Assembly: GCF_003814555.1 (NCBI RefSeq)
Contig: NZ_RKQN01000001.1
Coordinates: 614,546 to 678,545, forward strand
DNA from: Vulcaniibacterium tengchongense
Lineage (GTDB): Bacteria > Pseudomonadota > Gammaproteobacteria > Xanthomonadales > Xanthomonadaceae
Direction of reading: 5' to 3'
Length of the DNA stretch: 64,000 nucleotides
This document shows positions 42,982-58,220 of this stretch, one piece after another. Numbering within the stretch: the stretch's first letter is position 1; the number at the start of each line of letters is the position of its first letter. The notes below the pieces were generated by a model. That model was not told where the DNA came from. It saw nothing but the letters and a program-made list of their open reading frames with translations, and searched no databases. Both the position numbers and the translations under genes were made by a program.

Positions 42982-45576
42982 ATGTCGCAGCAAACCACCA
43001 TCCGCAAGCTGGCCGAACTGGTGAACACGCCGGTCGAGAAGTTGCTGGAGCAGCTGGCCGAAGCCGGCATGAACTTCAGCGGCCCCGACCAGGTCGTGAC
43101 CAGTATCGAGAAAGTCAAGCTGCTCGGCTTCCTCAAGCGCGCCCACGGCAAGTCCGACGCCGGCGAAGCCGTCGCCGCGCCGAAGAAGATCACGCTGAAC
43201 CGCAGCCGCAAGCAGGAAATCACCGTCGGCGGCGGCAAGAACAAGACCACCGTCGACGTGGTGGTGCGCAAGAAGGTGACCCTGGTCAAGCCGACCGAGT
43301 CCGCGCCGCCGGCCGGCCTCGACGACGAACGCGCCGAGATCCTGCGCAAGCTGGAGGAATCCAAGCAGCGCAACCTCGAGGAGCAGCGCCGCCTGGCCGA
43401 GGAGGACCGTCGCCGCGCCGAGGAGGCCGAACGCGCCCGCCGCGAGGCCGAGGAGGCCGCGCGCCGCAAGGCCGAGGAAGAGGCGGCGCAGGCGGCCGTC
43501 GCGACCACCGCCGGCGGCGGCGAAGACGAAGCCGCCGCGCCGCGCAAGGCCGCCCACGCCAAGCCGGCCGCGCGCGAGCCGGCGCGCGCCGACGACCGCG
43601 CCGGGCGGCACAACAAGCCGCGCGGCTCGCACGCGATGGTCGCCGAGGTCGAGGACGACGACGCGGCCAACCGCTTCGCCGGCCAGTTGCACCTGAGCGC
43701 CAGCGATCGCGCGCGCCGCTCCAGCAGCGCGCGCGGCAAGGCCAAGCCGCGCCGCCAGGCCGAGCCGGTGCGCTCCGGCGGCGGCCAGCACGGCTTCTCC
43801 CGCCCGACCGCGCCGATCGTGCGCGAGGTCGCGATCGGCGACAGCATCACCGTCGCCGACCTGGCGCAGAAGCTCGCGCTCAAGGGCGGCGACGTGGTCA
43901 AGGCGCTGTTCAAGATGGGCGTGATGGCGACCATCAACCAGACCATCGACCACGACACCGCGGTGCTGGTGACCGAGGAGCTCGGCCACAAGGCGGTGCG
44001 CGCCGAAGAGGCGACCGCCGAGGACGCGCTGCTCGCCCACATCGAGGAAGTGCAGGGCGAGAAGGCGCCTCGGCCGCCGGTGGTCACCATCATGGGCCAC
44101 GTCGACCACGGCAAGACCTCGCTGCTGGACTACATCCGCCGCACCAAGGTCGCCACCGGCGAGGCCGGCGGCATCACCCAGCACATCGGCGCCTACCACG
44201 TGGAAACGGCCAAGGGCGTGATCAGCTTCCTCGACACCCCGGGCCACGCCGCGTTCACGTCGATGCGCGCGCGCGGCGCCAAGCTCACCGACATCGTCGT
44301 GCTGGTGGTCGCCGCCGACGACGGCGTGATGCCGCAGACCAAGGAGGCGATCTCGCACGCGCGCGCCGCGGGCGTGCCGTTGATCGTGGCGATCAACAAG
44401 ATCGACAAGTCCGACGCCGACCCGCTGCGGGTCAAGAACGAGCTGCTCGGCGAGCAGGTCGTGGCCGAGGAGTTCGGCGGCGAGACCCAGATGGTGGAGC
44501 TGTCGGCCAAGACCGGCCAGGGCGTCGACGACCTGCTCGACGCGATCCTGCTGCAGGCCGAGGTGCTCGAGCTCCGGGCCGTGCCGACCGGCCGCGCCAC
44601 CGGCACGGTCATCGAGTCGGCCCTGGACAAGGGCCGCGGCCCGGTCGCGACCGTGCTGGTCCAGCAGGGCGAACTGAAGAAGGGCGACTACCTGGTGTGC
44701 GGCGTGCAGTACGGCCGCGTGCGCGCGCTGTTCGACGAGAACGGCAAGCAGGTCGACAAGGCCGGCCCGTCGATCCCGGTGCAGGTGCTCGGCCTGTCGG
44801 GCGTGCCCGACGCCGGCGACGACTTCGTCGTGGTCGAGGACGAGCGCCTGGCCAAGGACGTCGCCCAGCAGCGCGACGCCAAGCGCCGCGAGTCGCGCCT
44901 GGTCGCCCAGGCGGGCAACCGCATGGAAGACATCATGGCGCAGATGGGCAAGGGCGAAGGCCAGGCCACGCTGAACCTGGTGATCAAGGCCGACGTGCAG
45001 GGCTCGGTGGAGGCGCTGCGCCAGGCGCTGACCGCGCTGTCCAACGACCAGATCCGCATCAACGTGATCCACTCCGGCGTGGGCGGCATCACCGAATCGG
45101 ACGCCAACGCCGCGGTCACCGCCAAGGCCACGATCATCGGCTTCAACGTCCGCGCCGACGCCGCCGCGCGCCGGATCATCGAGACCAACGGCGTGGACCT
45201 GCGCTATTTCTCGATCATCTACGACGTGATCGACCAGGTGAAGCAGGTGGCCTCGGGCATCCTCGGCGTGGAGATCCGCGAGGAGATCATCGGCATCGCC
45301 GAGGTCCGAGAGGTGTTCCGCAGCTCGAAGTTCGGCGCGGTCGCCGGCTGCATGGTGGTCGAGGGCGTGGTCAAGCGCCACAAGCCGATCCGCGTGCTGC
45401 GCGACAACGCGGTGATCTTCGAGGGCGAGCTGGAATCGCTGCGCCGCTTCAAGGAGAACGTCGACGAGGTGCGCAACGGCACCGAGTGCGGCATCGGCGT
45501 GAAGGCCTACAACGACGTCAAGCCGGGCGACCAGATCGAGTGCTTCGAGCGCGTCGAGGTCCAGCGGACGCTGTAA
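42982..45576 (+). CDS. infB: Translation initiation factor IF-2
   Basis: An 864-residue GTPase that brings fMet-tRNA to the 30S P site. The N-terminal IF2_N domain (about 1-50, [21 protein letters not shown]) is followed by a long charged coiled-coil/low-complexity linker (about 110-270; Glu/Arg/Ala-rich) and a second IF2_N-like domain ([25 protein letters not shown], about 290). The G domain has GHVDHGKT (372-379), DTPGHAAF and NKIDKSD. Domains II-IV end in the fMet-tRNA-binding C2 domain. ATG start 42982. Internal starts giving shorter isoforms, as in E. coli, are possible but not demonstrable. Confidence 0.97.
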   Translation: MSQQTTIRKLAELVNTPVEKLLEQLAEAGMNFSGPDQVVTSIEKVKLLGFLKRAHGKSDAGEAVAAPKKITLNRSRKQEITVGGGKNKTTVDVVVRKKVTLVKPTESAPPAGLDDERAEILRKLEESKQRNLEEQRRLAEEDRRRAEEAERARREAEEAARRKAEEEAAQAAVATTAGGGEDEAAAPRKAAHAKPAAREPARADDRAGRHNKPRGSHAMVAEVEDDDAANRFAGQLHLSASDRARRSSSARGKAKPRRQAEPVRSGGGQHGFSRPTAPIVREVAIGDSITVADLAQKLALKGGDVVKALFKMGVMATINQTIDHDTAVLVTEELGHKAVRAEEATAEDALLAHIEEVQGEKAPRPPVVTIMGHVDHGKTSLLDYIRRTKVATGEAGGITQHIGAYHVETAKGVISFLDTPGHAAFTSMRARGAKLTDIVVLVVAADDGVMPQTKEAISHARAAGVPLIVAINKIDKSDADPLRVKNELLGEQVVAEEFGGETQMVELSAKTGQGVDDLLDAILLQAEVLELRAVPTGRATGTVIESALDKGRGPVATVLVQQGELKKGDYLVCGVQYGRVRALFDENGKQVDKAGPSIPVQVLGLSGVPDAGDDFVVVEDERLAKDVAQQRDAKRRESRLVAQAGNRMEDIMAQMGKGEGQATLNLVIKADVQGSVEALRQALTALSNDQIRINVIHSGVGGITESDANAAVTAKATIIGFNVRADAAARRIIETNGVDLRYFSIIYDVIDQVKQVASGILGVEIREEIIGIAEVREVFRSSKFGAVAGCMVVEGVVKRHKPIRVLRDNAVIFEGELESLRRFKENVDEVRNGTECGIGVKAYNDVKPGDQIECFERVEVQRTL

Positions 45577-45688
45577 GGGCGAGGCGCCAGCGGAGGGGAG
45601 CGGGGCACGGCCGTGGCGCCCCGCGTCCGTTCCTCTCCGGCCCTCGGTTTCCATCGGTTTGTCGTTTTCCCAACGAGTCGCTCGCTCC

Positions 45689-46030
45689 ATGCCCAAGACG
45701 TTCCACCGCACCGACCGCGTATCCGCCCAGCTCCGCCGCGAACTGGGCGCGCTGGTGCACGAGGCGGTGCGCGAGCACGGCCTGCCGTCGGTCAGCGTCT
45801 CGGACGTCGAGGTCACCCGCGACCTCGCCCACGCCAAGGTGTTCGTGACCGCGCTGCAGCCGGAACGCGCCGAGGAGGCGATCAAGGCGCTGCGCGAACT
45901 CTCGCGCGACCTGCGTTTCCAGCTCGGCCGCGCGATCCGGATGCGCCACGTGCCCGAGCTGCATTTCCACTACGACGACTCGGTCGACCGCGGCGAGCGC
46001 ATCGACCGGCTGCTGCGCGACATCGACTGA
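45689..46030 (+). CDS. rbfA: Ribosome-binding factor A
   Basis: A 113-residue KH-like 30S maturation factor needed for 16S 5'-end processing and cold adaptation. Core pattern: [23 protein letters not shown], then [18 protein letters not shown], then [31 protein letters not shown]. The ATG at 45689 gives [11 protein letters not shown]; a TTG ten codons upstream is less likely. The 112-nt spacer after infB contains GC-rich inverted segments. Confidence 0.94.
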   Translation: MPKTFHRTDRVSAQLRRELGALVHEAVREHGLPSVSVSDVEVTRDLAHAKVFVTALQPERAEEAIKALRELSRDLRFQLGRAIRMRHVPELHFHYDDSVDRGERIDRLLRDID

Positions 46031-46191
46031 GCCCGTGCGGGCCGCTACGCGCCGCCGCATGCGCGGCGGGCGCGGGCTTGCGCAGCGGCCGCCGGAGGCG
46101 CAAGTTCGGACGGCGCTCGCGGCCCGGGGCCGTCCGCGCGCAAGCGGGCAGGGTGGCGCCCGCATTCAGGGGGATCGACAAGGAGAGGGGA

Positions 46192-46272
46192 ATGGCCGCA
46201 CGCCCACAACGTTGCCGCAGCCGGGACCGGGCGCGTCCGGCGTTTCCGCACGCGGGTCCCGTCCGCGCATGA
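46192..46272 (+). CDS. 26-residue ORF coupled to truB (possible leader peptide)
   Basis: A short ORF ([20 protein letters not shown]..., seven Arg) with the best Shine-Dalgarno in the region (AAGGAGAGGGG, six bases between AGGAG and ATG). Its TGA overlaps the truB ATG as ATGA. truB itself has no visible ribosome site, so translation of this ORF may deliver ribosomes to truB. It could encode a functional Arg-rich micropeptide or only serve coupling. It shows no similarity I recognise. It lies in a 238-nt rbfA-truB spacer that otherwise contains GC-rich hairpin-forming sequence. Confidence 0.5.
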   Translation: MAARPQRCRSRDRARPAFPHAGPVRA

Positions 46273-47192
46273 ACAAGCCCAAAGCCCGCTTCCGCGCGCT
46301 CGACGGCATCCTGTTGCTGGACAAGCCGCCGGGCCTGAGCTCCAACCAGGCGCTGCAGCAGGTCCGGCACCTGTTCCGCGCCGAGAAGGGCGGGCACACC
46401 GGCAGCCTGGATCCGCTCGCGACCGGGCTGCTGCCGCTGTGCTTCGGCGAGGCGACCAAGATCGCGGGGTTGCTGCTGGGCGCGCGCAAGGCCTACGAGG
46501 CCGAGGCCGTGCTCGGGGTGGTCACCGACAGCGACGACGCCGACGGCGCGGTGCTGCGCGAGCGGCCGCTGCCGGCGCTCGACGAAGCCGCGATCGAGGC
46601 CGCGCTGGCGCCGCTGCGCGGCCCGATCCGCCAGCGCGCGCCGATCTATTCCGCGCTCAAGCAGGGCGGCGAGCCGCTCTATGCCAAGGCCCGCCGCGGC
46701 GAGCCGATCGAGGCGCCGGAGCGCGAGGTCGAGGTCCACCGGTTCGAGCTGCTCGGGCGCGACGGCCCGCGCCTGCGCCTGCACGTGGAATGCGGTTCCG
46801 GTACCTACGTGCGCAGCCTGGTGCGCGACCTCGGCGAGGCGCTGGGCTGCGGCGCCCACGTCGCCGCGCTGCGCCGGCTCTGGGTCGAGCCGTTCCTCCG
46901 GCCGCGCATGTACACGCTGGATGCGCTGCGCGGGCTGGCCGAGCGCGGCGAGGACGCCCTGGACGCGTGCCTGCTGCCGGTCGAGGCCGGGCTGGAGGCC
47001 TTCCCGCGCGTCGATCTGGATGCGGAGGGCGAGCGCCGGCTCGGTTTCGGCCAGAGCGTGGCGTGCGTAGCGGGCGCGGACGGGCCGGTCGCGGTGTTCG
47101 GCGCGACCGGCCGCTGCCTCGGCATCGCGCAGCGCCAGGGCGATCGCCTCGCGCCGCAGCGGCTGTTCCGCTGGGCGGTGAACGCGGGATGA
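46269..47192 (+). CDS. truB: tRNA pseudouridine(55) synthase TruB
   Basis: A 307-residue enzyme making pseudouridine 55 in the T-loop. The motif is [20 protein letters not shown] near 14-33, and the catalytic aspartate is in [12 protein letters not shown] near residue 48. YEAEAVLG and [13 protein letters not shown] follow (about 77 and 178). The C-terminal PUA-like domain is present. The ATG overlaps the stop of the 26-codon ORF; no other in-frame start fits the conserved N-terminus. Confidence 0.95.
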   Translation: MNKPKARFRALDGILLLDKPPGLSSNQALQQVRHLFRAEKGGHTGSLDPLATGLLPLCFGEATKIAGLLLGARKAYEAEAVLGVVTDSDDADGAVLRERPLPALDEAAIEAALAPLRGPIRQRAPIYSALKQGGEPLYAKARRGEPIEAPEREVEVHRFELLGRDGPRLRLHVECGSGTYVRSLVRDLGEALGCGAHVAALRRLWVEPFLRPRMYTLDALRGLAERGEDALDACLLPVEAGLEAFPRVDLDAEGERRLGFGQSVACVAGADGPVAVFGATGRCLGIAQRQGDRLAPQRLFRWAVNAG

Positions 47193-47294
47193 GGACGGGG
47201 GGACGCGCCGCGGATGAGGCGGCCGAGCGCCCGTTCCGTGACCGGCCCGGCCGCGCCGAGGCGCGCGCCGGTCGCAATCGCCGGCCCCGGCTGG

Positions 47295-47325
47295 TACAAT
47301 TCCGGCGCTCTCCGTCTTCGGAGAG
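47295..47325 (+). promoter_or_regulatory. rpsO: Candidate rpsO promoter -10 and leader hairpin
   Basis: TACAAT (47295-47300) has only a weak -35-like TCGCAA (47272-47277, 17-nt spacer). Immediately downstream, CTCTCCG/CGGAGAG (47308-47314 / 47319-47325) forms a 7-bp hairpin with a TCTT loop in the 122-nt leader. In E. coli S15 represses its own translation through leader structure; analogous control here is inference. Confidence 0.4.
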
Positions 47326-47422
47326 GTACTTCCCTTCAAGCAAACGGCGAGCCAGGCGGTGCGTCGCGGCGGCAGAGGCCGCAGCCGGACGTTCCTGCGG
47401 GCCACGCATCTACGAGGCATCC

Positions 47423-47683
47423 ATGTCCATCGACACCCAGAAGATCATCGAAGAACACAAGCGCGGCGCCAACGACACCGGCTCGCCGGAGGTCCAGGTC
47501 GCCCTGCTGACCGCGCGCATCGAGCAGCTGACCGGCCACTTCAAGGTCCACAAGCAGGACCACCACAGCCGGCGCGGCCTGCTGCAGATGGTCAACCGCC
47601 GTCGCAGCCTGCTCGACTACCTCAAGCGCAAGGACAACGAACGCTACAAGGCCCTGATCGAAAAACTGGGCCTGCGTCGATAA
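47423..47683 (+). CDS. rpsO: 30S ribosomal protein S15
   Basis: An 86-residue primary 16S-binding protein of the 30S platform. Canonical sequence blocks are [25 protein letters not shown], then [23 protein letters not shown], then the tail [13 protein letters not shown] preceded by GAGG. It is followed by an intrinsic terminator and pnp. Confidence 0.98.
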   Translation: MSIDTQKIIEEHKRGANDTGSPEVQVALLTARIEQLTGHFKVHKQDHHSRRGLLQMVNRRRSLLDYLKRKDNERYKALIEKLGLRR

Positions 47684-47695
47684 GCCCGACGACCG

Positions 47696-47728
47696 CCGCG
47701 GCGCAGCGATGCGCCGCGGTTCGTTTTT
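47696..47728 (+). terminator. Intrinsic terminator after rpsO
   Basis: A 10-bp perfect stem (CCGCGGCGCA / TGCGCCGCGG) with a GCGA loop, followed by TTCGTTTTT, 13 nt after the rpsO stop. The equivalent E. coli terminator is partly read through into pnp. Confidence 0.85.
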
Positions 47729-47745
47729 GCGCTCCACCCGAACAA

Positions 47746-47761
47746 GGCCGCGCGAGCGGCC
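47746..47761 (+). other. pnp: pnp leader hairpin
   Basis: GGCCGC-GCGA-GCGGCC, a 6-bp stem with a GNRA loop, lies in the 93-nt rpsO-pnp leader. In E. coli the pnp leader hairpin is cut by RNase III for autoregulation; whether this one serves that role is unknown. Confidence 0.35.
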
Positions 47762-47821
47762 GCACCGGCGGCGGCAGGGGCCGCGGCCGGAACGAATCGA
47801 AACGACAGGAATAGAACGAAC

Positions 47822-49930
<2,109 letters not shown>

Positions 49931-49959
49931 GCCGCCGCGTTCTGTGCGCACGAAAAAAA

Positions 49960-49981
49960 GCGGGCTTCGGCCCGCTTTTTT
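49960..49981. terminator. Strong intrinsic terminator after pnp
   Basis: GCGGGC-TTCG-GCCCGC (49960-49975) with a UUCG-type loop, preceded by seven A and followed by six T. It could work in both directions, for pnp and for the convergent dinB. The rest of the spacer to 50153 shows nothing recognisable. Confidence 0.92.
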
Positions 49982-50153
49982 CGTTTCGTTGCTTCCGCCG
50001 GACAGGTGGATCGAAGAGCAGGCCCGGCGATTTCGGCATGCCGGCTTGCGCCTCCAAAGCCGCGGTTTGTCCATGTGAGCGCCTCGGCCGATCCCTCGGC
50101 TGCCCGGGCCGGCTCCGGGCGAACAAGCATCCGACCGCTTCCCGGCCGCGGGC

Positions 50154-51239
50154 TCAACCGAACAGGTCGCTCTGCGGCGGCAACTCGTCCTCGCCGACGA
50201 AACCCGACAGGCCGACGCCGACCAGGCGATAGCGCGTGTGCGCATCGAGCGGCACGCGCTCGCGCAGGTCGCAGGCGATGCGCGCCAGCCGTTCCAGCGA
50301 ATCCGGCGGCTCGGCCGGCGTCAGGCTGCGGGTCAGGATGCGGAAGTCCGCGGTCTTGAGCTTGAGCACCACGGTGCGCGCCACGCGCCGGCTGCGTTCG
50401 CGTTCGCGCAGGTAGCCGTTCCAGGTCTTCTCGCCGAGCCGGCGGATGTGCGGCTCCAGCTCGCCCAGCGGCAGATCGGTCTCGAACGTGTCCTCGCTGG
50501 AGATCTGCAGCGTCGGCCGTTCGCTCACCACCGGGTGGTCGTCGATGCCCAGCGACAGCTCGTGCAGGCGCCGGCCCCAGCGGCCGAAGCGCAGCTCCAG
50601 TTCCTCTTCGCCGAGCGAGCGCAGATCGGCCACCGTGCTCACGCCCAGTTCGGCCAGCCTGGCTTCCATCACCTTGCCCACGCCGGGCAGGCGCCCCACC
50701 GGCAACGGCGCGAGGAATTCCTGCACCCGGTGCGGGCGGATCACGAACAGTCCGTCCGGCTTGCGCCAGTCCGAGGCGATCTTCGCCAGGAACTTGTTCG
50801 GCGCCACGCCGGCCGAGGCGGTGAGCCGCAGTTCCCCGCGGATCGCGGCGCGGATCGCCTCCGCCACCGCGGTCGCGGTCGGCAGGTCGGACTTGGGCGC
50901 GGTGACGTCGAGGTAGGCCTCGTCCAGCGACAGCGGTTCGATCAGGTCGGTATGGCGGGCGAAGATCTCGCGCACCTGCCGCGACACCGCCTTGTAGCGG
51001 ACGAAATCCGGCGGCACGAATACCGCCTGCGGGCACAGCCGCTCCGCGCGCACCGCCGGCATCGCCGAGCGCACCCCGAACCTGCGCGCCTCGTAGCTGG
51101 CCGCGCACACCACCGAGCGCGCGCCGCGCCAGGCGACCACGACCGGCCGCCCGCGCAGCGACGGATCGTCGCGCTGCTCCACCGACGCGTAGAACGCGTC
51201 CATGTCGACGTGGATGATCTTGCGAAGCGTGTCTGGCAA
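50154..51239 (-). CDS. dinB: DNA polymerase IV (Y family)
   Basis: A 361-residue translesion polymerase. Catalytic acids are D12 (HVDMDAFYASVE) and D106/E107 (SLDEAYLD). Y17 occupies the steric-gate position. Palm, fingers and thumb (LPVGRLPGVGKVM, helix-hairpin-helix) are followed by the little-finger domain. The final QSDLFG is a clamp-binding motif. The only start fitting the conserved N-terminus is TTG at 51239. A LexA-like box lies 21-36 nt upstream, suggesting SOS control. Confidence 0.95.
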   Translation of the reverse strand: MPDTLRKIIHVDMDAFYASVEQRDDPSLRGRPVVVAWRGARSVVCAASYEARRFGVRSAMPAVRAERLCPQAVFVPPDFVRYKAVSRQVREIFARHTDLIEPLSLDEAYLDVTAPKSDLPTATAVAEAIRAAIRGELRLTASAGVAPNKFLAKIASDWRKPDGLFVIRPHRVQEFLAPLPVGRLPGVGKVMEARLAELGVSTVADLRSLGEEELELRFGRWGRRLHELSLGIDDHPVVSERPTLQISSEDTFETDLPLGELEPHIRRLGEKTWNGYLRERERSRRVARTVVLKLKTADFRILTRSLTPAEPPDSLERLARIACDLRERVPLDAHTRYRLVGVGLSGFVGEDELPPQSDLFG

Positions 51240-51259
51240 CGGAGGAGCGCAGCCGGGCG

Positions 51260-51275
51260 TTAGTCAAAATGCTAA
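51260..51275 (-). promoter_or_regulatory. LexA-like box before dinB
   Basis: TTAGTCAAAATGCTAA reads as TTAG-N6-TGCTA, one mismatch from the TTAG-N6-TACTA operator described for Xanthomonadales LexA, and is palindromic at its ends (TTAG/CTAA). It overlaps a minus-strand -10-like TAGCAT. A repressor there would block dinB transcription. Confidence 0.5.
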
Positions 51276-51340
51276 TTCAGCCGCCCGGCCGGCGCCAGCG
51301 CGGACGCGCTCCACGGCGCCGCCGGCGGACGTGGGGCGTT

Positions 51341-51370
51341 TAGACAAAGCCTTGCGGACGGCTGGATAAG
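51341..51370 (+). promoter_or_regulatory. Candidate promoter of the hybrid kinase gene
   Basis: TAGACA (51341-51346, 5/6 of TTGACA) and GATAAG (51365-51370, 4/6 of TATAAT) with an 18-nt spacer. The transcript would begin about 28 nt before the TTG start. Confidence 0.4.
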
Positions 51371-51404
51371 ATGCGCCGCTTGCCCGCCCGCTCCGGAGCC
51401 CGCC

Positions 51405-55469
<4,065 letters not shown>

Positions 55470-55800
55470 GCCCCGTCGCGACGCCGCGGCGGGACCGGCG
55501 CCCATGCGCGGGGCCGCCATGCGATGGCTGAGCCCGGCAAGACATAGCGTTTCGATGCGGACCCATCCGCGCGCGACGGACAGTTCCGGCGAATTTGGAC
55601 GGCAATGGGTGTCGGGGCGCGCCGCGGGGAAGCGGGCGTTCGTCGTATTCGTGGCCCGGGGTGAAGCGCATCACGGATCGTCGATCCGTCCCGCCGCTTC
55701 GCGACGAACGGAGCCTGCGGCCGGAAAAGCGGCGCACGTTTCCTTGACACGCCCCGGCGCGAATTCGATGCTGCGGGCGATGCCGTGACGGAAGCGCGCG
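55470..55800 (+). other. 331-nt region between the hybrid kinase and the phosphatase gene
   Basis: No credible gene. It contains a 17-nt palindrome, ACGGATC-GTC-GATCCGT (55673-55689), and a promoter-like pair at 55744-55772. The palindrome is about 55 nt upstream of the -35, a position suitable for a regulator, but no binding protein is identified. Confidence 0.5.
55744..55772 (+). promoter_or_regulatory. Candidate promoter of the partner-switching operon
   Basis: A perfect TTGACA (55744-55749) with a 17-nt spacer to a poor GATGCT (55767-55772). The 5' leader would be about 20 nt to the ATG at 55801. A strong -35 with a weak -10 suggests an activated promoter; this is inference. Confidence 0.45.
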
Positions 55801-57780
55801 ATGCAGTGGGGGCAGGCGGGGGCGGATGTGGACGCAGGCGCGCACGACCATGCGCAGGCCGCCGTACCGTGGCACCGCAGCCTGCGCACGCGGATCGCGC
55901 TCTGGTTCGGCGCGCTGGCGGCGAGCCTGTTGGCGCTGGTGCTGATCGCGGCGTACCTGTCCGGCCGCCAGCAGCTGATCGGCGATGCCGTGGAGCGCAT
56001 GCGCTTCGACGCGATCCGCAGCGCGGACCGGTTCAATGCGGCGGCGCGCGCGCTGCGCGTCACCGGCCAGGGCATCGCCGGGCTGGCGCTGGAGCCTTCG
56101 ATCGACCGCGCGGCCGCGGTGCGCATGCTGCAGACGATGGTCGACAACGACGCCGCGGTGATCGGCGGGTTGCTGGTGCTCGAGCCCGGCGTGCTGCCGG
56201 ACGGCGCGCCGTTGGCCTACCACGCCGGCGTGCCTTCGGCCGGCGTGCAGGACGTGGACCTCGTGGCCACCGGCTACGACGTGTTCGACAAGCCCTGGTA
56301 CCGGCGCACCGTCGCCGGCCGCACGCCCTGGTGGTCCGAGCCGTACTTCAACGAGACCGCCGGCGGGCGCTGGATGACCACGCTGAACCTCCCGCTGCAC
56401 GATCCCTACCGCGGCAGGAACATCGGCATGGTCAGCCTGGACGTGCCGATGGAGTACCTGGCGGGCCTGCTCGCGCCGACGAACGAGCCCGCAGGCGTGG
56501 AAGCCGCGCTGTACGCACCGGGCGGCATGATCGCGGTGCATCCGCAGCCCGGCGTGGCGCTGCGCTACGACATCGCCGGCTACGCCGCCGCGTTCGGCCG
56601 GCGCGAATTGCGCGAGGTGGCGCAGGCCCATCGCGCGCGGCGCGAATACCGCGGCGACGCCGGCGACGGCGGGCACCTGGTGCTGGTGCCGGCCGAGGGC
56701 GGCTGGAGCATCCAGTTGCGGGTGTCGGACGCGGTGGTGCTGGAGGCGCTCGGCCGGCATTTCCGCATGCTGCTCGGCGGCGGGCTGCTGGCGATGCTGG
56801 TGCTGGCGCTCGTGGTGATCCGCCTGAGCCGGCGGATCACCGACCCGCTGCGGACGCTGACCGGTGTCGCGCAGCGTTTCGCCGCCGGCGAGTTCGATTC
56901 GCCGCTGCCCGAATCCGCCCGCGGCGACGAGGTCGACGTGCTGGCGCACGCGCTCGACCGCGCCGGCGCGTCGATCAAGGCGCAGATGGCCGAGATCGAG
57001 ACCATGGCGGCGGCGCGGCAGAAGCTGGACAGCGAACTGTCGATCGCCCGCGAGATCCAGCGCGCGATGCTGCCGGTGGCGCCTTCGTCGCTGCAGCACG
57101 GCTCGCGCAACCTGAAGGCGTTCGCCGCGTTGGAGCCGGCGAAGGCGGTGGGCGGCGACTTCTTCAACTTCTTCCAACGCGACCAGACCCTGTGGTTCGC
57201 GATCGGCGACGTCTCCGACAAGGGCATCCCGGCGGCGCTGTTCATGGCGCGCAGCCTCAGCATCCTCGAGACCGCGATCCACCGCGGCGGCGTCACCCCG
57301 GCGGATGCGCTGCGGGAAGCGGCCGAGCGGCTGGCGCGGAACAACGAGGCCTGCATGTTCGCCACCGTGCTGTGCGGCACGATCGACGTGGCCAGCGGCG
57401 CGATGACCGTCGCCAGCGCCGGCCACGACGCGCCGCTGCTGCGCGGCGCCGACGCGCGCGTGCGGCCGCTGCCGCTGGAATCCGGACCGCCGCTCGGCTT
57501 CGAGGTGGCGGCGGCCTACCCGCAGTGGCAGGGCCGCCTGGAACCCGGCGAGGCGTTGCTGGCTTACACCGACGGCATCACCGAGGCCTTCGACGCCGGG
57601 GACGAGGCCTTCGGCGAGGACCGCCTGTGCGAGGCCGCGGCAGGCGAGGGCGACGCCGCCGCGCTGTGCCGACGCGTGCTCGCGGCCGTGGCCGCGTTCG
57701 CGCGGCAGGCGCCGCAATCGGACGACATCACGGTGCTGGCGATCAGCATGGACCGCCTGCCGGTGCCGCAACCCGCCTGA
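55801..57780 (+). CDS. Membrane PP2C phosphatase, RsbU/SpoIIE type, with dCache sensor
   Basis: A 659-residue sensor phosphatase. TM1 (about 31-54) and TM2 (about 322-342) flank a periplasmic dCache-like domain (DKPWYRR ... PWWSEPYFNETAGGRWMTT is diagnostic). HAMP (343-395) and a coiled coil lead into the PP2C/SpoIIE domain. It has metal aspartates D453 (VGGDFF) and D470 (IGDVSDKG), AGHDAPLL and the terminal SDDITVLAI. It should dephosphorylate the STAS protein encoded two genes downstream in response to a periplasmic ligand. The first gene of a tight three-gene operon (gaps of 7 and 10 nt). ATG 55801 chosen as the first in-frame start after the promoter-like element. Confidence 0.92.
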   Translation: MQWGQAGADVDAGAHDHAQAAVPWHRSLRTRIALWFGALAASLLALVLIAAYLSGRQQLIGDAVERMRFDAIRSADRFNAAARALRVTGQGIAGLALEPSIDRAAAVRMLQTMVDNDAAVIGGLLVLEPGVLPDGAPLAYHAGVPSAGVQDVDLVATGYDVFDKPWYRRTVAGRTPWWSEPYFNETAGGRWMTTLNLPLHDPYRGRNIGMVSLDVPMEYLAGLLAPTNEPAGVEAALYAPGGMIAVHPQPGVALRYDIAGYAAAFGRRELREVAQAHRARREYRGDAGDGGHLVLVPAEGGWSIQLRVSDAVVLEALGRHFRMLLGGGLLAMLVLALVVIRLSRRITDPLRTLTGVAQRFAAGEFDSPLPESARGDEVDVLAHALDRAGASIKAQMAEIETMAAARQKLDSELSIAREIQRAMLPVAPSSLQHGSRNLKAFAALEPAKAVGGDFFNFFQRDQTLWFAIGDVSDKGIPAALFMARSLSILETAIHRGGVTPADALREAAERLARNNEACMFATVLCGTIDVASGAMTVASAGHDAPLLRGADARVRPLPLESGPPLGFEVAAAYPQWQGRLEPGEALLAYTDGITEAFDAGDEAFGEDRLCEAAAGEGDAAALCRRVLAAVAAFARQAPQSDDITVLAISMDRLPVPQPA

Positions 57781-57787
57781 GGAGACC

Positions 57788-58210
57788 ATGCAGATCCGAA
57801 TCACCGTGCCGAACGAGCTCGCGCGCCTGCGCGACCTCACCGCCGCGATCGACGCGGTGTTGGAAACCAATGCCGTGGCCCGCGAGGTGCGCGAGGACGT
57901 GCGGCTGATCGCCGAGGAGATCGTCGCCAACGCGATCGAGCACGGCGGCTGCGGCGCGCAGACCGAGATCATCGTCGAGATCACCGCGCGGGCGGACCGC
58001 CTCGTGATCGAGTTCCGCGACTCCGGCCGGCCGTTCGACCCCACCGCGGTCGAGGCGCCGAGGCTCGACGCCGACATCGAGGAGCGCGGCGTCGGCGGCC
58101 TCGGCCTGCACCTGGTGCGGGAACTGGCCGAAAGCCTCAGCTACCGCCGCGAAGACCCCTACAACGTGCTGCGCGTGACTGTGCGCGGCAGCGCCCGACC
58201 GACCGCCTGA
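57788..58210 (+). CDS. RsbW-like anti-sigma-type serine kinase (HATPase)
   Basis: A 140-residue GHKL ATPase of the SpoIIAB/RsbW type: N-box LIAEEIVANAIEHGG, the RDSGRPFDPT loop, and GVGGLGLHLVREL lid glycine motif. It lacks histidine-kinase phosphoacceptor domains, so it is expected to phosphorylate a serine of the partner STAS protein and to bind a second target. That target is a sigma factor in Gram-positives and FlgM-type or other proteins in Pseudomonas HsbR/HsbA systems. Shine-Dalgarno GAGGAGA directly upstream. No sigma factor gene lies in the window. Confidence 0.9.
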   Translation: MQIRITVPNELARLRDLTAAIDAVLETNAVAREVREDVRLIAEEIVANAIEHGGCGAQTEIIVEITARADRLVIEFRDSGRPFDPTAVEAPRLDADIEERGVGGLGLHLVRELAESLSYRREDPYNVLRVTVRGSARPTA

Positions 58211-58220
58211 AGGAGACCCC

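Noticed and set aside
42688..45885. Minus-strand open frame opposite infB
   Set aside because: Antisense artefact. infB on the plus strand has intact GTPase motifs.
45613..46272. Longer plus-strand frame ending at the truB start as one gene
   Set aside because: It overlaps rbfA in another frame and is Arg/Ala-rich; only the last 26 codons have their own ribosome site, so only that part is reported.
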